Origin: Planctomycetota bacterium
GTDB lineage: Bacteria > Planctomycetota > Brocadiia > Brocadiales > Brocadiaceae
NCBI GenBank assembly: GCA_023261465.1
Contig: JAHFOW010000053.1
Span: 1 to 15,776 of the forward strand
Direction: 5' to 3'
DNA length: 15,776 nucleotides
Below, piece by piece: positions 1 to 7,554 of the stretch. The position numbers and the translations under genes are program-made. Within the stretch, counting starts at the first letter, position 1, and each line of letters begins with the position of its first letter. The notes beneath the pieces are model-generated. The model was not told the DNA's origin. It was given only the letters and a program-made list of their open reading frames with translations, and ran no database searches.

Positions 1-5
1 TTTGT

Positions 6-11
6 TATAAT
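6..11 (+). promoter_or_regulatory. Promoter -10 box of the riboswitch transcript
   Basis: A perfect TATAAT lies 24 bases before the first base of the fluoride aptamer, so transcription would start near position 18. The matching -35 box would fall outside the window, so only the -10 element can be seen. Confidence 0.6.
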
Positions 12-29
12 TCTTGTCAAAACAAATAA

Positions 30-106
30 GGCGATGGAGTTCGCCATAACTGCTATTATTAGCTGATAACTCCTATCGAACGTATGCTTCGATAGGAGTT
101 TTTTAT
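30..106 (+). promoter_or_regulatory. Fluoride riboswitch (crcB motif) with terminator
   Basis: The core GGCGATGGAGTTCGCC followed by a short hairpin and GCTGATAACTCC matches the fluoride aptamer closely. Visible elements: P1 is GGAGTT (36-41) with AACTCC (68-73); the pseudoknot is GGCG (30-33) with CGCC (42-45); the small P2 is GCTA (52-55) with TAGC (60-63). The 3' strand of P1 is also the start of a terminator stem (68-80 with 88-100) followed by a T run. Fluoride binding should hold P1, prevent the terminator and allow read-through: an ON switch. These aptamers normally precede fluoride exporters (crcB/fluC, CLC-F); here the next gene on the strand is a dynamin-like GTPase. Confidence 0.9.
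68..106 (+). terminator. Riboswitch-controlled intrinsic terminator
   Basis: This is a perfect 13-bp stem (68-80 with 88-100) with a 7-base loop, ending in a T run. Its 5' arm shares AACTCC with aptamer P1, so the two structures exclude each other; this is the expression platform. Confidence 0.88.
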
Positions 107-111
107 TAAAT

Positions 112-151
112 AAACCCCTGTCGAAGCCACAGTTTAGACAGGGGTTTTTTT
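112..151 (+). terminator. Second intrinsic terminator in the leader
   Basis: An 11-bp perfect stem (112-122 with 137-147) is followed by a T run reaching 151. It lies between the riboswitch terminator and the GTPase start, so transcripts reading through the first must pass this one as well. GCTTCGA in the first hairpin (86-92) is complementary to TCGAAGC (121-127) of this one, so the two could interact, though only the top of the second stem would be affected. Confidence 0.8.
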
Positions 152-191
152 GTTTCACGTATATCTATCAGGAAGGGGGGAGTGTTATTCC

Positions 192-2009
192 ATGTTAGAG
201 GAGTTTATAAAACACAAGACAGAAATTCTTGCATCGATTGAAGATATTGAGACACTGATAAATGAAGACACAGGAGCCGCGGACAATCGGTTACCTATGG
301 TCAGGGAACAGTTATTATCTAATTGTTTTAACCTTGTAATCTTAGGACAGTTTAAAAGGGGAAAGACGACACTTATCAATAGCCTCATTGGGAAGGAAAT
401 ACTGCCATCCTCTGTGGTACCGTTAACATCCATCGTAACAATCCTGAAATTTGGCAATGATATCAGGTGTAATATCTTTATGGAAGACGGGAGTGAAAAA
501 ATCGTTCCGCCAGAAGAGCTTTCGGATTATATAACAGAGAAAGGAAACCCAAAAAACGTTCGTGGCGTCAGGTGTGCATGTATTGAATATCCATCCCCTT
601 TCCTGGAAAAAGGAGTGCTCCTGGTAGATACGCCCGGGGTAGGCTCTACCTTTCTTCATAATACAGAAACAACCTATAATTTCCTGGACCATCTGGACGC
701 CGCATTGTTCCTGATGAGCGCTGATGTCCCGATTTCACAGGTAGAAAAAGAACTCCTTGATACCATCAAGGGTGCTACGCAAAAAATATTCTTTGTTTTA
801 AACAAGATTGATAATCTTACATCCAGGGAAATTGATGAAATTTCGGCATTCAACAAGCATGTATTGGAGGAAATGGGGTTTATCGTACAGGAAATCTGGC
901 CTATTTCTGCACGAGAAGCGATAAAGGCGAAGACGTCAAACAATGCAACCCTCCTTTCAAAGAGTGGCCTTCTCAATTTGGAAGATGCATTAAGCAGTTT
1001 TCTTTCTGTGGAAAAAGGGAATATTGTTTTAAACACCGTTATAGCCAAAACAAAGCGGATTATTTCACAGAAACTATCTCAGATGGCTTTGGAGAAAAAG
1101 ACCTTAGAAGCTTCTGAAGAAGAGTTGGAAAATAAAATCAACACCTTTCAAAAGCTTGTCGCAAATCTGAAACAGGATAGAGAGGATATGGCGCATCTGC
1201 TCGGTGGTGAATCTGACAAACTGTGTTTAAAGGTAGAAGAGATGCTGAGGGTTCTTGAAGAAAAAGAGATTCCCAGGATAAAGAAATGCATACAATCTTT
1301 TTGCGACAATCATCCGGATATGCATCCAACGACTTTAAGAGATGAAATACAAAAGATAATTAAAGAAGAAATCACCCGGGGATTTGATACATTTAGAAGG
1401 GATACCGAGGGCGAAATTTCAAATAAGATACAGGAGACCATGAACCGATTTACCAACCGTTCCAATACGATCATCAACGAGTTTAAGACTGCCTCTGAAA
1501 TACTCTTTGAGGTGCCGATAGAACACATTGAATTTTCGGTTGAATTAACAAAAGATAATAGTTTTTATTACATGATACAGGAATATACAGCCCCTACCGA
1601 TGAGGAGGTTAAGTCTATTCTCCGAGCTATTCTGCCCAGGTCCATAAGCAGGAAGATGGTTATACATGAAATGCTGGAACGGGTTGTTTCTGATATAAAC
1701 AGAAACTGTGGCAGGGTACGTTACGATATTACTTCAAGACTCCGCAAGACCATCGCTCACTACTCAAAACAACTCAAAAACCTTGGCTATGATCTTACTC
1801 ATCAAATTGAACAAACCATACAAAAGGGACAGCTACAAAGACAGGCAGGCAGTGAATCTACGAGGGCAGAGCTTGCATTATTAGCAAATAAGGCAAGCGC
1901 CCTTAAAGGGCAAAGGGAAATGCTGGATCAGATGTCGGGTACAATAAATTTAATGGATAAAAATCTGCCTGCTTCAAAAAAAGATGACAAAAATAAAAGG
2001 CATGTTTAA
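192..2009 (+). CDS. Dynamin-like GTPase (bacterial dynamin-related protein)
   Basis: A 605-residue GTPase of the bacterial dynamin-like class, which bind and remodel membranes. All G motifs are present: P-loop GQFKRGKTT (52-60), a G2-like threonine in PLTSIVT, G3 DTPGVGS (146-152), G4 NKID (184-187) and an SAR G5 motif near 209. The rest is long, charged and helical with coiled-coil stretches (about 300-350 and near the C-terminus), as expected for the stalk and assembly domains. I see no clear transmembrane helix, so membrane contact would be through a paddle-like region. ATG 192 is chosen because GGAAGGGGGGAG lies about 10 bases upstream; a longer frame would start inside the terminator at 150. 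The gene stands alone behind the fluoride riboswitch. Such proteins often occur in pairs; no partner is in view. Confidence 0.85.
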   Translation: MLEEFIKHKTEILASIEDIETLINEDTGAADNRLPMVREQLLSNCFNLVILGQFKRGKTTLINSLIGKEILPSSVVPLTSIVTILKFGNDIRCNIFMEDGSEKIVPPEELSDYITEKGNPKNVRGVRCACIEYPSPFLEKGVLLVDTPGVGSTFLHNTETTYNFLDHLDAALFLMSADVPISQVEKELLDTIKGATQKIFFVLNKIDNLTSREIDEISAFNKHVLEEMGFIVQEIWPISAREAIKAKTSNNATLLSKSGLLNLEDALSSFLSVEKGNIVLNTVIAKTKRIISQKLSQMALEKKTLEASEEELENKINTFQKLVANLKQDREDMAHLLGGESDKLCLKVEEMLRVLEEKEIPRIKKCIQSFCDNHPDMHPTTLRDEIQKIIKEEITRGFDTFRRDTEGEISNKIQETMNRFTNRSNTIINEFKTASEILFEVPIEHIEFSVELTKDNSFYYMIQEYTAPTDEEVKSILRAILPRSISRKMVIHEMLERVVSDINRNCGRVRYDITSRLRKTIAHYSKQLKNLGYDLTHQIEQTIQKGQLQRQAGSESTRAELALLANKASALKGQREMLDQMSGTINLMDKNLPASKKDDKNKRHV

Positions 2010-2028
2010 CTGAATAAACATGCCTTTT
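1995..2028. terminator. Bidirectional terminator between convergent genes
   Basis: A perfect 14-bp stem (1995-2008 with 2015-2028) has AAAA at its base on one side and TTTT on the other, so it can work in both directions. The GTPase stop codon (2007-2009) lies in it, and it ends 38 bases before the stop of the convergent lipoprotein gene. Confidence 0.85.
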
Positions 2029-2065
2029 ATATATCTAACAATAAACTTTTCTATAAAAGATAAAG

Positions 2066-3202
2066 TTATTTTGGCGCTGCTTCGTGTACGTGACCTTTGG
2101 GCACTTCCTTTTCGCAATCAAAGCAGAAAAATGTCTTTCCGCATTCATGGCCTTCTCCAACCTCTGCCTTGCATGCAAGGCAAAAATGGGTAACGCCGCA
2201 GATGTGCTCATCCCCGACTTCCTTTTCGCATTCATAACAGAAATAGGTGACATCGCAGATGTGTCCATCGCCAACCTCTTCTTCACACTTCGGACAAAAT
2301 GTCGTTACTCCACAAATATGGCCATCGCCAACTTCTTTTTTGCAATCATGGCAGAAGAAGGTTAAATCACAGACGTGACCAGGACCAACCTCTTCCTTAC
2401 ATTGCTGGCAATAGGTTGTAAGGCCGCAGATATGACCTTCTCCAACATCCTTATTGCATGTAGCACACTTGTGTAAACTACCCCCCTTTGCTTCCTTTCC
2501 TTCCGGGGGTTGAGCAGGAGTAACCGCCTCTTCTGGTTTTTGCTTTTCTGCTGCTGGCGGTACAACTGCCTCTGGAGCTGCTGGAGCGGCAGCCTCGGGA
2601 GCGATAGGAGGTACTGCTTCCGGAGTTGGCACAGATACCGGTGGTACTGTTGTTGCCTCAGGAGTTACCGCAGCTTCTGGTTTTGGCTCTTCTACTGCCG
2701 GTGGTGTGACTGCCTCCGGAACTGCAGGCGGAAGTACTTCCGGAGTTGGTACAGATACCGGAGGTACTGTTGTTGCCTCTGGAACTGATTCTGTAGCCTC
2801 TTCCCCTGGCGGTTGTTCAGCTTCTGTAGATGGAGTCTCCTCAGGTGTGGCCTCTTCTGCCCCTTCATGTTCTGCGGATGGGGCCTCCTCCGGGACTGCT
2901 TCCTCCGTTGGTGGTTCGACAGTTTCCGGGGCTGCTGTTTCTGGTGTTGCCTCTCCCGGAGCTACAGGCGGAACTACCTCTGGTTGTGGCTGTACTTCTT
3001 CAGTTACCGGTGGAGCAACCGTTTCCGGAACAGGCGTTACTTCAGGCGGTTGTGGTTGAGCTGGCTCCACTACCGGAGGCTGCACCACTTCTACTTTTGT
3101 TTCAGGTTGCCTCGTTTCCTTTACTTGTGTCTGAGTGGAAACACAAGAACTCAAAAAAATTGTAAGACTTATTAAACCTACACCATAAAAACCTTTTCCC
3201 AT
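2066..3202 (-). CDS. Lipoprotein with Pro/Glu-rich stalk and seven CCHC repeats
   Basis: A 378-residue exported protein of a kind I cannot name. Residues 1-20 are a lipoprotein signal ending in LSSC (Cys20); Val at +2 is not the inner-membrane retention signal of enterobacteria. Residues 21-240 are an extended Pro/Glu/Val/Ala-rich stalk containing an internal duplication (PEATTVPPVSVPTPE at 141 and again at 181). Residues 246-378 are seven tandem 19-residue units of the form C-x2-C-x7-H-x-C, with consensus CxxCxxEVGDGHICGVTxF; in the last unit the final Cys is His. The spacing suggests small metal-binding knuckles, probably zinc; no CxxCH haem motif occurs. The start has AAGGAGAGAG upstream. 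It follows the RCK-DHH gene by 50 bases and may be co-transcribed. A role as a cell-envelope metal-binding or scaffold protein is inference only. Confidence 0.85.
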   Translation of the reverse strand: MGKGFYGVGLISLTIFLSSCVSTQTQVKETRQPETKVEVVQPPVVEPAQPQPPEVTPVPETVAPPVTEEVQPQPEVVPPVAPGEATPETAAPETVEPPTEEAVPEEAPSAEHEGAEEATPEETPSTEAEQPPGEEATESVPEATTVPPVSVPTPEVLPPAVPEAVTPPAVEEPKPEAAVTPEATTVPPVSVPTPEAVPPIAPEAAAPAAPEAVVPPAAEKQKPEEAVTPAQPPEGKEAKGGSLHKCATCNKDVGEGHICGLTTYCQQCKEEVGPGHVCDLTFFCHDCKKEVGDGHICGVTTFCPKCEEEVGDGHICDVTYFCYECEKEVGDEHICGVTHFCLACKAEVGEGHECGKTFFCFDCEKEVPKGHVHEAAPK

Positions 3203-3252
3203 AATCTCTCTCCTTGTTTATGAAACTATATGTTACAAGCGTTTTCAATATA

Positions 3253-4713
3253 CTATTTATTCGTCAATAATTCTAGCTCCTTATGCATTTCGTGTTCTTC
3301 CATGTCTAAACCCGCAGCGGTAAAAAACTTTTTGCGTACAAGATTAGAGGCGCTCTTTAACAACGATTTTTTATCGTTCGTATTTCCCAAAACGCCAAGG
3401 CTAATGCTTCCGGCGGCCATCATTGCATGCCCGCCTGCATTCATAAATCCAAATGCCTTTTCTAAAAGTAATGCAAGGTTAATGCTGGAATCGGTACTTC
3501 GGGCAGACAAATGGACCTTGTCTTTATCAATCCCAAAAACCAGTACGGTAGAAATACCTTCTGTATGAAGTGCCAATTCTGCCGCCTGTGGTAACGCATC
3601 CCTGTCATTTATAAATTCAACGAATGATACCAGGTACGAACCTTTTACCTCCCGGTTACAGATAGCCCTTCCGATAATATCCAGCGTTTCCATACTCATG
3701 GGCGGGTTTTCAATCTGATTTAAAAGTTGCGCATCAACCAGGGGCGAGAGGTATGCCGCCGCGTCAATATCTTCGGGGGTAGTGTTTCTGGTAAATCCAC
3801 CCGTATCAACCCTGATTCCGTATCGAAGCGCGGTGGCAAGCGGCGGGCTGGGTATGATATTTAAATATCTTAAATACCTTGTCATGATCGTAGACGCAGC
3901 GCCTATTTTGGGCATTATTTCTATAAACTCGCCTTTAACCAGATTGAAATCAGTTTGATGATGATCAATGATAATATTGGGAATTACACTCGGGTGGAGT
4001 ATGTTATTTTTTGAAGGGATTGATGCTTCTATTAACGCCACTTTATCAACAGTGGCAAGTACCTTCCGGGATTCTTCGGTGTTTTTCAGCTGAACAAGCT
4101 CTATTTTTAACAAATCGACCAACCTTTTATTCTGTTGATGGCCAATGTGTCCTCCATAATATATTCTGGATTTAATACCACAATCGTCTGCAATACGTTT
4201 TAGCGCAAGACCGGATGCAAGGGCATCCGGATCGGGATTGTCCTGTAAAAATATTGCTAATCCTTTATGATATGCCGCCTTAATAACATTCACCAGATGA
4301 AAAGCGGACCGTTTTAATTTTGCCGTTTCCAGATCAGTCAGAATGGCATTCGTAATAATCTTATTTGTTTGGACCGTACAATCTACCCCATTTTTTTGTA
4401 ATACCAAAGCCTCACGCTCGCTGACTACCCTTGATAATATAAAGGTATTGGGAATTATTTTTTTTATACGTTGTACCAGCGCCATGATTTCCTGCGAGTT
4501 TTTCTTTAAAATAATGAATGCGATAATATCTTTTACCGGTAATAAGCTAAAATCGAATGTATTAATATCGGCAAGGATAGTATGAAGATTCAATTCCTTC
4601 AAACCAGCCATAACAGCTTCATCGTTATCGACGACGACAACATCCTCGCCTGTCTTATTGAGATTGCGAGCTAAGGCGCATCCAATATCATCGCAACCCA
4701 GTATTATATACAT
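3253..4713 (-). CDS. RCK_N (TrkA-N)-DHH-DHHA1 phosphodiesterase-like protein
   Basis: This 486-residue protein joins an N-terminal Rossmann RCK/TrkA-N domain (about 1-120, with VVVDND closing beta 2) to a DHH phosphodiesterase domain (DNPDPDALAS at 158-167, IIDHH at 248-252, VDTGGF later) and a C-terminal DHHA1 substrate-binding domain with GGHAMMAAG. DHH-DHHA1 enzymes cleave short oligonucleotides or cyclic dinucleotides such as c-di-AMP using Mn2+; RCK domains bind NAD(H) or nucleotides in K+ transport control. Two sites are unusual: the usual first metal-ligand His of motif I (H-x3-D-x-D) is Gln157, and the Rossmann GxGxxG reads GCDDIG. It may therefore be a sensor or a weakened enzyme. 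AAAGGAAAT precedes ATG 4713 and a strong promoter lies upstream. Confidence 0.87.
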   Translation of the reverse strand: MYIILGCDDIGCALARNLNKTGEDVVVVDNDEAVMAGLKELNLHTILADINTFDFSLLPVKDIIAFIILKKNSQEIMALVQRIKKIIPNTFILSRVVSEREALVLQKNGVDCTVQTNKIITNAILTDLETAKLKRSAFHLVNVIKAAYHKGLAIFLQDNPDPDALASGLALKRIADDCGIKSRIYYGGHIGHQQNKRLVDLLKIELVQLKNTEESRKVLATVDKVALIEASIPSKNNILHPSVIPNIIIDHHQTDFNLVKGEFIEIMPKIGAASTIMTRYLRYLNIIPSPPLATALRYGIRVDTGGFTRNTTPEDIDAAAYLSPLVDAQLLNQIENPPMSMETLDIIGRAICNREVKGSYLVSFVEFINDRDALPQAAELALHTEGISTVLVFGIDKDKVHLSARSTDSSINLALLLEKAFGFMNAGGHAMMAAGSISLGVLGNTNDKKSLLKSASNLVRKKFFTAAGLDMEEHEMHKELELLTNK

Positions 4714-4768
4714 CCATTATTTCCTTTAAATAAGGGATTTTATCTAAGAATAAACAAAATGGGAATTT

Positions 4769-4797
4769 ATTATAAAATTATGTCATTTTGAAGTCAA
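4769..4797 (-). promoter_or_regulatory. Sigma-70-type promoter of the RCK-DHH gene
   Basis: On the minus strand the sequence reads TTGACT, exactly 17 bases, then TATAAT. The predicted start is near 4762, about 50 bases before the ATG at 4713. It would also serve the lipoprotein gene downstream. Confidence 0.75.
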
Positions 4798-4826
4798 CAT
4801 GAAAAACAAAATGCGCTGAAATTTAA

Positions 4827-4858
4827 CTTCGTGTAAATATAGGAGTTATACACGGAAG
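4827..4858. repeat. Imperfect inverted repeat upstream of the RNA ligase
   Basis: CTTC-GTGTA (4827-4835) pairs with TACAC-G-GAAG (4849-4858) with one bulged G and a 13-base loop. No T run follows, so it is not a simple terminator. It lies about 145 bases before the ligase start and could be an operator or leader hairpin; nothing more can be said. Confidence 0.35.
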
Positions 4859-5001
4859 TATGGTTTAAGAAGCGATAGGGATAAGCAGCGGTTTTTCTGT
4901 TTTTATCTTGAAACCAGGGAGTAGCATTAGGTAACATCACCCTTAAAATCAAGAATATCGCTGTATTTTTCAAGGTACTTTAGAGAAAAGGTCGATACAT
5001 A

Positions 5002-6126
5002 ATGCAGATTTACGATATTGTCAGGCATGTGGGGATTTCTGAGGTTCAGTGGCAGGAATTGATTGAAAGGCATGACGTCGTTCAGGAGGAATTTGAAGGA
5101 GTCTGTTTTTACCGGGTAACAAAAAAAATAGGTGCCCTTGATAAAGGGGCTATCGTTACCGGTGACGGCATTCTTTTTGATTTTCCACGAATTGCCCGGA
5201 TAATGCATCTGGAAAACGGCATCCGCAATGCGTATGCACAACCGTTCTATGTCGAAGAAAAGGTGGATGGTTATAACGTCAGGATTGCTTGTATACAGGG
5301 ACGTGTGCTTGTATTCTCGCGCGGCGCTTATGTCTGCCCGTTTTCAACCGACCGTATTGCAGATTTCCTGGACGTAAAAAAGATCTTTCGCGAAAATCTA
5401 AACCTGATCGTCTGCGGTGAATTTGCAGGCCCTGATAATCCTTACAATATTGAACATCCGCCGTACGTTAAAGAAGATGTCCGTTTTTTTGCATTCGATT
5501 TGATGACGATGAACAAACCTCACAGCATTCCCATCGAAGAACGGTATAAAATTTTTGATAAATATGGCATGCCAACGGTAAGAAGATTCGGAAGGTTTTC
5601 CGTTACCGATAGTGCGCCTTTACAAAAGATTGTAAAAGAGCTGGATGAGACGGGATGTGAAGGCATGGTAATTAAGCCTGTGAATCCTGTTGAAAAAACC
5701 TTGAAATACGTAACACTCGGCTCATGTTTACGTGATATCCATGTTACTGCATCCTTGATGGCAGAGATGTCGTCCGAATTTTTTACTCACCGGATTATCC
5801 GCGCTGCAATGTTTATTTACGAACAGACGCATTCATTAGAGCCTGAAGTCTTCGCAAAGCTCGGTGAGGCATTATTAAAACCAATCTATGAAAGCGTTAC
5901 CAAAGCAGCGCGAAAGGAAGTAATTGATGAAAGGTTTCTCCTCCGCTTCCGGGAAGAGAAAAACATCCAGCACATGACCGATCACCTGTACCGGTGCAAG
6001 GTGAAGTTTGAGATATTATCGAAAAAAAAGGAGGGCGGCTACTGGTATGTCAGTTTTGCACGCAAGTGTTATGCCTCGTATGAAATCATCCAGAAACATC
6101 TCGAAGGCGCAACCCATGTGGATTAA
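5002..6126 (+). CDS. ATP-dependent RNA ligase, Rnl3 (Pab1020/MTH1221) family
   Basis: A 374-residue nucleotidyltransferase that should adenylate itself on a lysine and seal RNA ends (5'-phosphate to 3'-OH, or circularise RNA). Motif I is EEKVDGYNVRI with nucleophile Lys87. Later motifs are CGEFAGPDNPYN (138-149), FFAFDLM (162-168), EGMVIKP (220-226) and LKY with Lys235. The length and the long helical C-terminal half (about 245-374) fit the homodimeric Rnl3 family best known from archaea, rather than T4 Rnl1/Rnl2. The ATG is preceded by GAGAAAAGG. The gene is monocistronic: the regulator downstream faces it, and no RNA-repair partner (polynucleotide kinase, RtcB, archease) is in the window. 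The substrate is unknown. Confidence 0.87.
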   Translation: MQIYDIVRHVGISEVQWQELIERHDVVQEEFEGVCFYRVTKKIGALDKGAIVTGDGILFDFPRIARIMHLENGIRNAYAQPFYVEEKVDGYNVRIACIQGRVLVFSRGAYVCPFSTDRIADFLDVKKIFRENLNLIVCGEFAGPDNPYNIEHPPYVKEDVRFFAFDLMTMNKPHSIPIEERYKIFDKYGMPTVRRFGRFSVTDSAPLQKIVKELDETGCEGMVIKPVNPVEKTLKYVTLGSCLRDIHVTASLMAEMSSEFFTHRIIRAAMFIYEQTHSLEPEVFAKLGEALLKPIYESVTKAARKEVIDERFLLRFREEKNIQHMTDHLYRCKVKFEILSKKKEGGYWYVSFARKCYASYEIIQKHLEGATHVD

Positions 6127-6192
6127 AGAAACAGTTATCGCCTTGTTATTAATGTGCAGTGCGGTATGTTATAGGAGTAAATTAAGTGAACT

Positions 6193-6609
6193 TCAGGCGC
6201 ATTCCTTACATACGCCCTGGAAGGATATCTGGAAGCCCGTTACCGTATAATCACTTTTGAGGGAATCGGGCAGTTTTACATGCGGTGAAAAATCTTCAAA
6301 AATATCAAGTATTTTTTTACAATGACTACAAATATAATGATGATGGATATCGATGTTGGGGTCGTAGTGTTTACGGTCCTCATCAATGATAAGTTCTTTA
6401 ATCTCTCCAATATCCCGTAAAGTTTCCAGTGTCTTATAAATAGTGGTGAAGGATACGGCAGGATAAATCTTTTTTACCTTATTGTAGACTTCTTCTGCCG
6501 ATGGATGAGAAGTATTTTTTTCCAGTACTTTAAAGATCATCAACCGCTGCGGGGTAATCTTCATCCCGTGATTTCTTAAAACGGTTGTTAGTTTTTCTAC
6601 AGTTTCCAT
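6193..6609 (-). CDS. perR: PerR-type peroxide-sensing Fur family repressor
   Basis: A 138-residue Fur-family regulator: winged helix (about 1-80) then a metal-binding dimerisation domain. Every key residue of Bacillus PerR is found with a constant offset of two: regulatory-site His35, Asp83, His89, His91 and Asp102, and structural-zinc cysteines 94, 97, 134 and 137. Asp102 (CKKILD), where Fur proteins usually have Glu, favours peroxide sensing by metal-catalysed His oxidation over simple iron sensing. AAAGGA precedes the ATG. The gene is convergent with the RNA ligase and divergent from the methyltransferase. Inverted repeats over its promoter suggest autoregulation. Zur or Fur function is the alternative but fits the ligand set less well. 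Confidence 0.85.
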   Translation of the reverse strand: METVEKLTTVLRNHGMKITPQRLMIFKVLEKNTSHPSAEEVYNKVKKIYPAVSFTTIYKTLETLRDIGEIKELIIDEDRKHYDPNIDIHHHYICSHCKKILDIFEDFSPHVKLPDSLKSDYTVTGFQISFQGVCKECA

Positions 6610-6637
6610 AGTAGTCCTTTAAATATTAAACAGAAAT

Positions 6638-6681
6638 GATTGTTAAGGTACAATATTATTTAAACAATCTCCTTGTGTCAA
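6638..6681 (-). promoter_or_regulatory. perR promoter with overlapping inverted repeats
   Basis: On the minus strand a perfect TTGACA (plus 6676-6681) is followed after 17 bases by TAATAT (6653-6658). GATTGTT (6638-6644) and AACAATC (6663-6669) form an inverted repeat spanning the -10 region, and ATTGT/ACAAT nests inside it. This is a plausible operator, though it is not the textbook PerR box. Confidence 0.55.
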
Positions 6682-6802
6682 TAAAAAAAATAGCAATTAC
6701 GAAAAATAGGTGTTATAGTATTTTATAATAAGAATTTTTTTCAGGTTTGCTGCTTAAATATTTTTCCGGAAGGATTCCATTCCTCAAAAGAAATAATGCG
6801 CG

Positions 6803-7471
6803 ATGAATAAGTATAAAAAATATATTCCTTCTTCTCTTGTTTTTTTGTATATAATGATATATGTTTTTTCGGGATACGATATGCCAACAATACGTGCAGG
6901 TGAACAGGATAGGATAACGTGGAACAAGAAGTATGAAACTGAAGCTTGCCTTCTCGGTAAAGACCCTGTTGATTTTTTAAGGGAGCACATAGATATCCTG
7001 CCAAAGGGGAAGGTATTTGATGTTGCCATGGGAGAGGGACGCAATGCTCTATTCCTGGCAAAAAACGGCTTCGAGGTTGATGGGTGTGACATCTCCGAAG
7101 TAGCGATCAAAAAAGCCCTGGAGTTGGCAAAGGAAAATAACGTCAGGATTAATGCCTTTGTGGCCGACTTAGAGACATATACATTACCAAAAGATACCTA
7201 CGATGTAATCGCATGTTTTTATTATTTACAACGTAGTCTCATCCCCAGGATGAAAGAAGCGCTCAAAGCCGGTGGAGTGATTATCTGCGAGACATACACC
7301 GTTGAACATGGGGATCGCGGGTTTGAAGGACCAAAGAATAAGGCTTATTTACTCAACCCAAACGAACTTTTAAACCTTTTTCGGGATTTTAAGATTATTT
7401 TTTATCGTGAACTAGTTTTGAACAACAAAAAGGCTATTGCAAGTTTGATTGCCAGAAAAGAAGGAAATTAA
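6803..7471 (+). CDS. Class I SAM-dependent methyltransferase, TehB-like
   Basis: A 222-residue protein with a Rossmann methyltransferase fold: SAM-binding motif I VFDVAMGEGRNALFL (71-85), the acidic residue ending beta 2 (GCDIS, Asp96), ADLETY (motif III region), and YDVIACFYYL at the beta 4 position. The AMGEGRN signature is shared with TehB-like and small-molecule methyltransferases; the substrate is unknown. Oddly, residues 8-25 are hydrophobic (SSLVFLYIMIYVFSGY) and read like a signal anchor. ATG 6803 has a weak AAAAGAAAT upstream; a start at the internal Met27 (6881) would give a plain cytosolic enzyme, so the N-terminus is uncertain. It is divergent from perR, but a regulatory link is only suggested by position. 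Confidence 0.75.
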   Translation: MNKYKKYIPSSLVFLYIMIYVFSGYDMPTIRAGEQDRITWNKKYETEACLLGKDPVDFLREHIDILPKGKVFDVAMGEGRNALFLAKNGFEVDGCDISEVAIKKALELAKENNVRINAFVADLETYTLPKDTYDVIACFYYLQRSLIPRMKEALKAGGVIICETYTVEHGDRGFEGPKNKAYLLNPNELLNLFRDFKIIFYRELVLNNKKAIASLIARKEGN

Positions 7472-7495
7472 GCATAGCCAGTGTATATTCAAACC

Positions 7496-7514
7496 TTCAG
7501 GTTTTCAACCTGAA
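7496..7514 (+). terminator. Small hairpin after the methyltransferase
   Basis: An 8-bp perfect stem (TTCAGGTT/AACCTGAA) with a 3-base loop lies 25 bases after the stop. A run of T does not follow directly, so it may be a weak terminator or only a spacer repeat. Confidence 0.35.
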
Positions 7515-7554
7515 CCCATAATTTTAAACCTTGTTATTTGCAGAAAGATTTTGA

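Noticed and set aside
150..191. Upstream extension of the GTPase frame to a TTG at 150
   Set aside because: The codons lie on the T run of the second terminator and no ribosome site precedes them; ATG 192 has a strong one.
2084..3175. Plus-strand open frames opposite the lipoprotein gene (Gly/Ser- and Leu/Pro-rich)
   Set aside because: They are antisense readings of the Pro/Glu- and Cys-rich minus-strand gene, with low-complexity composition and no start signals.
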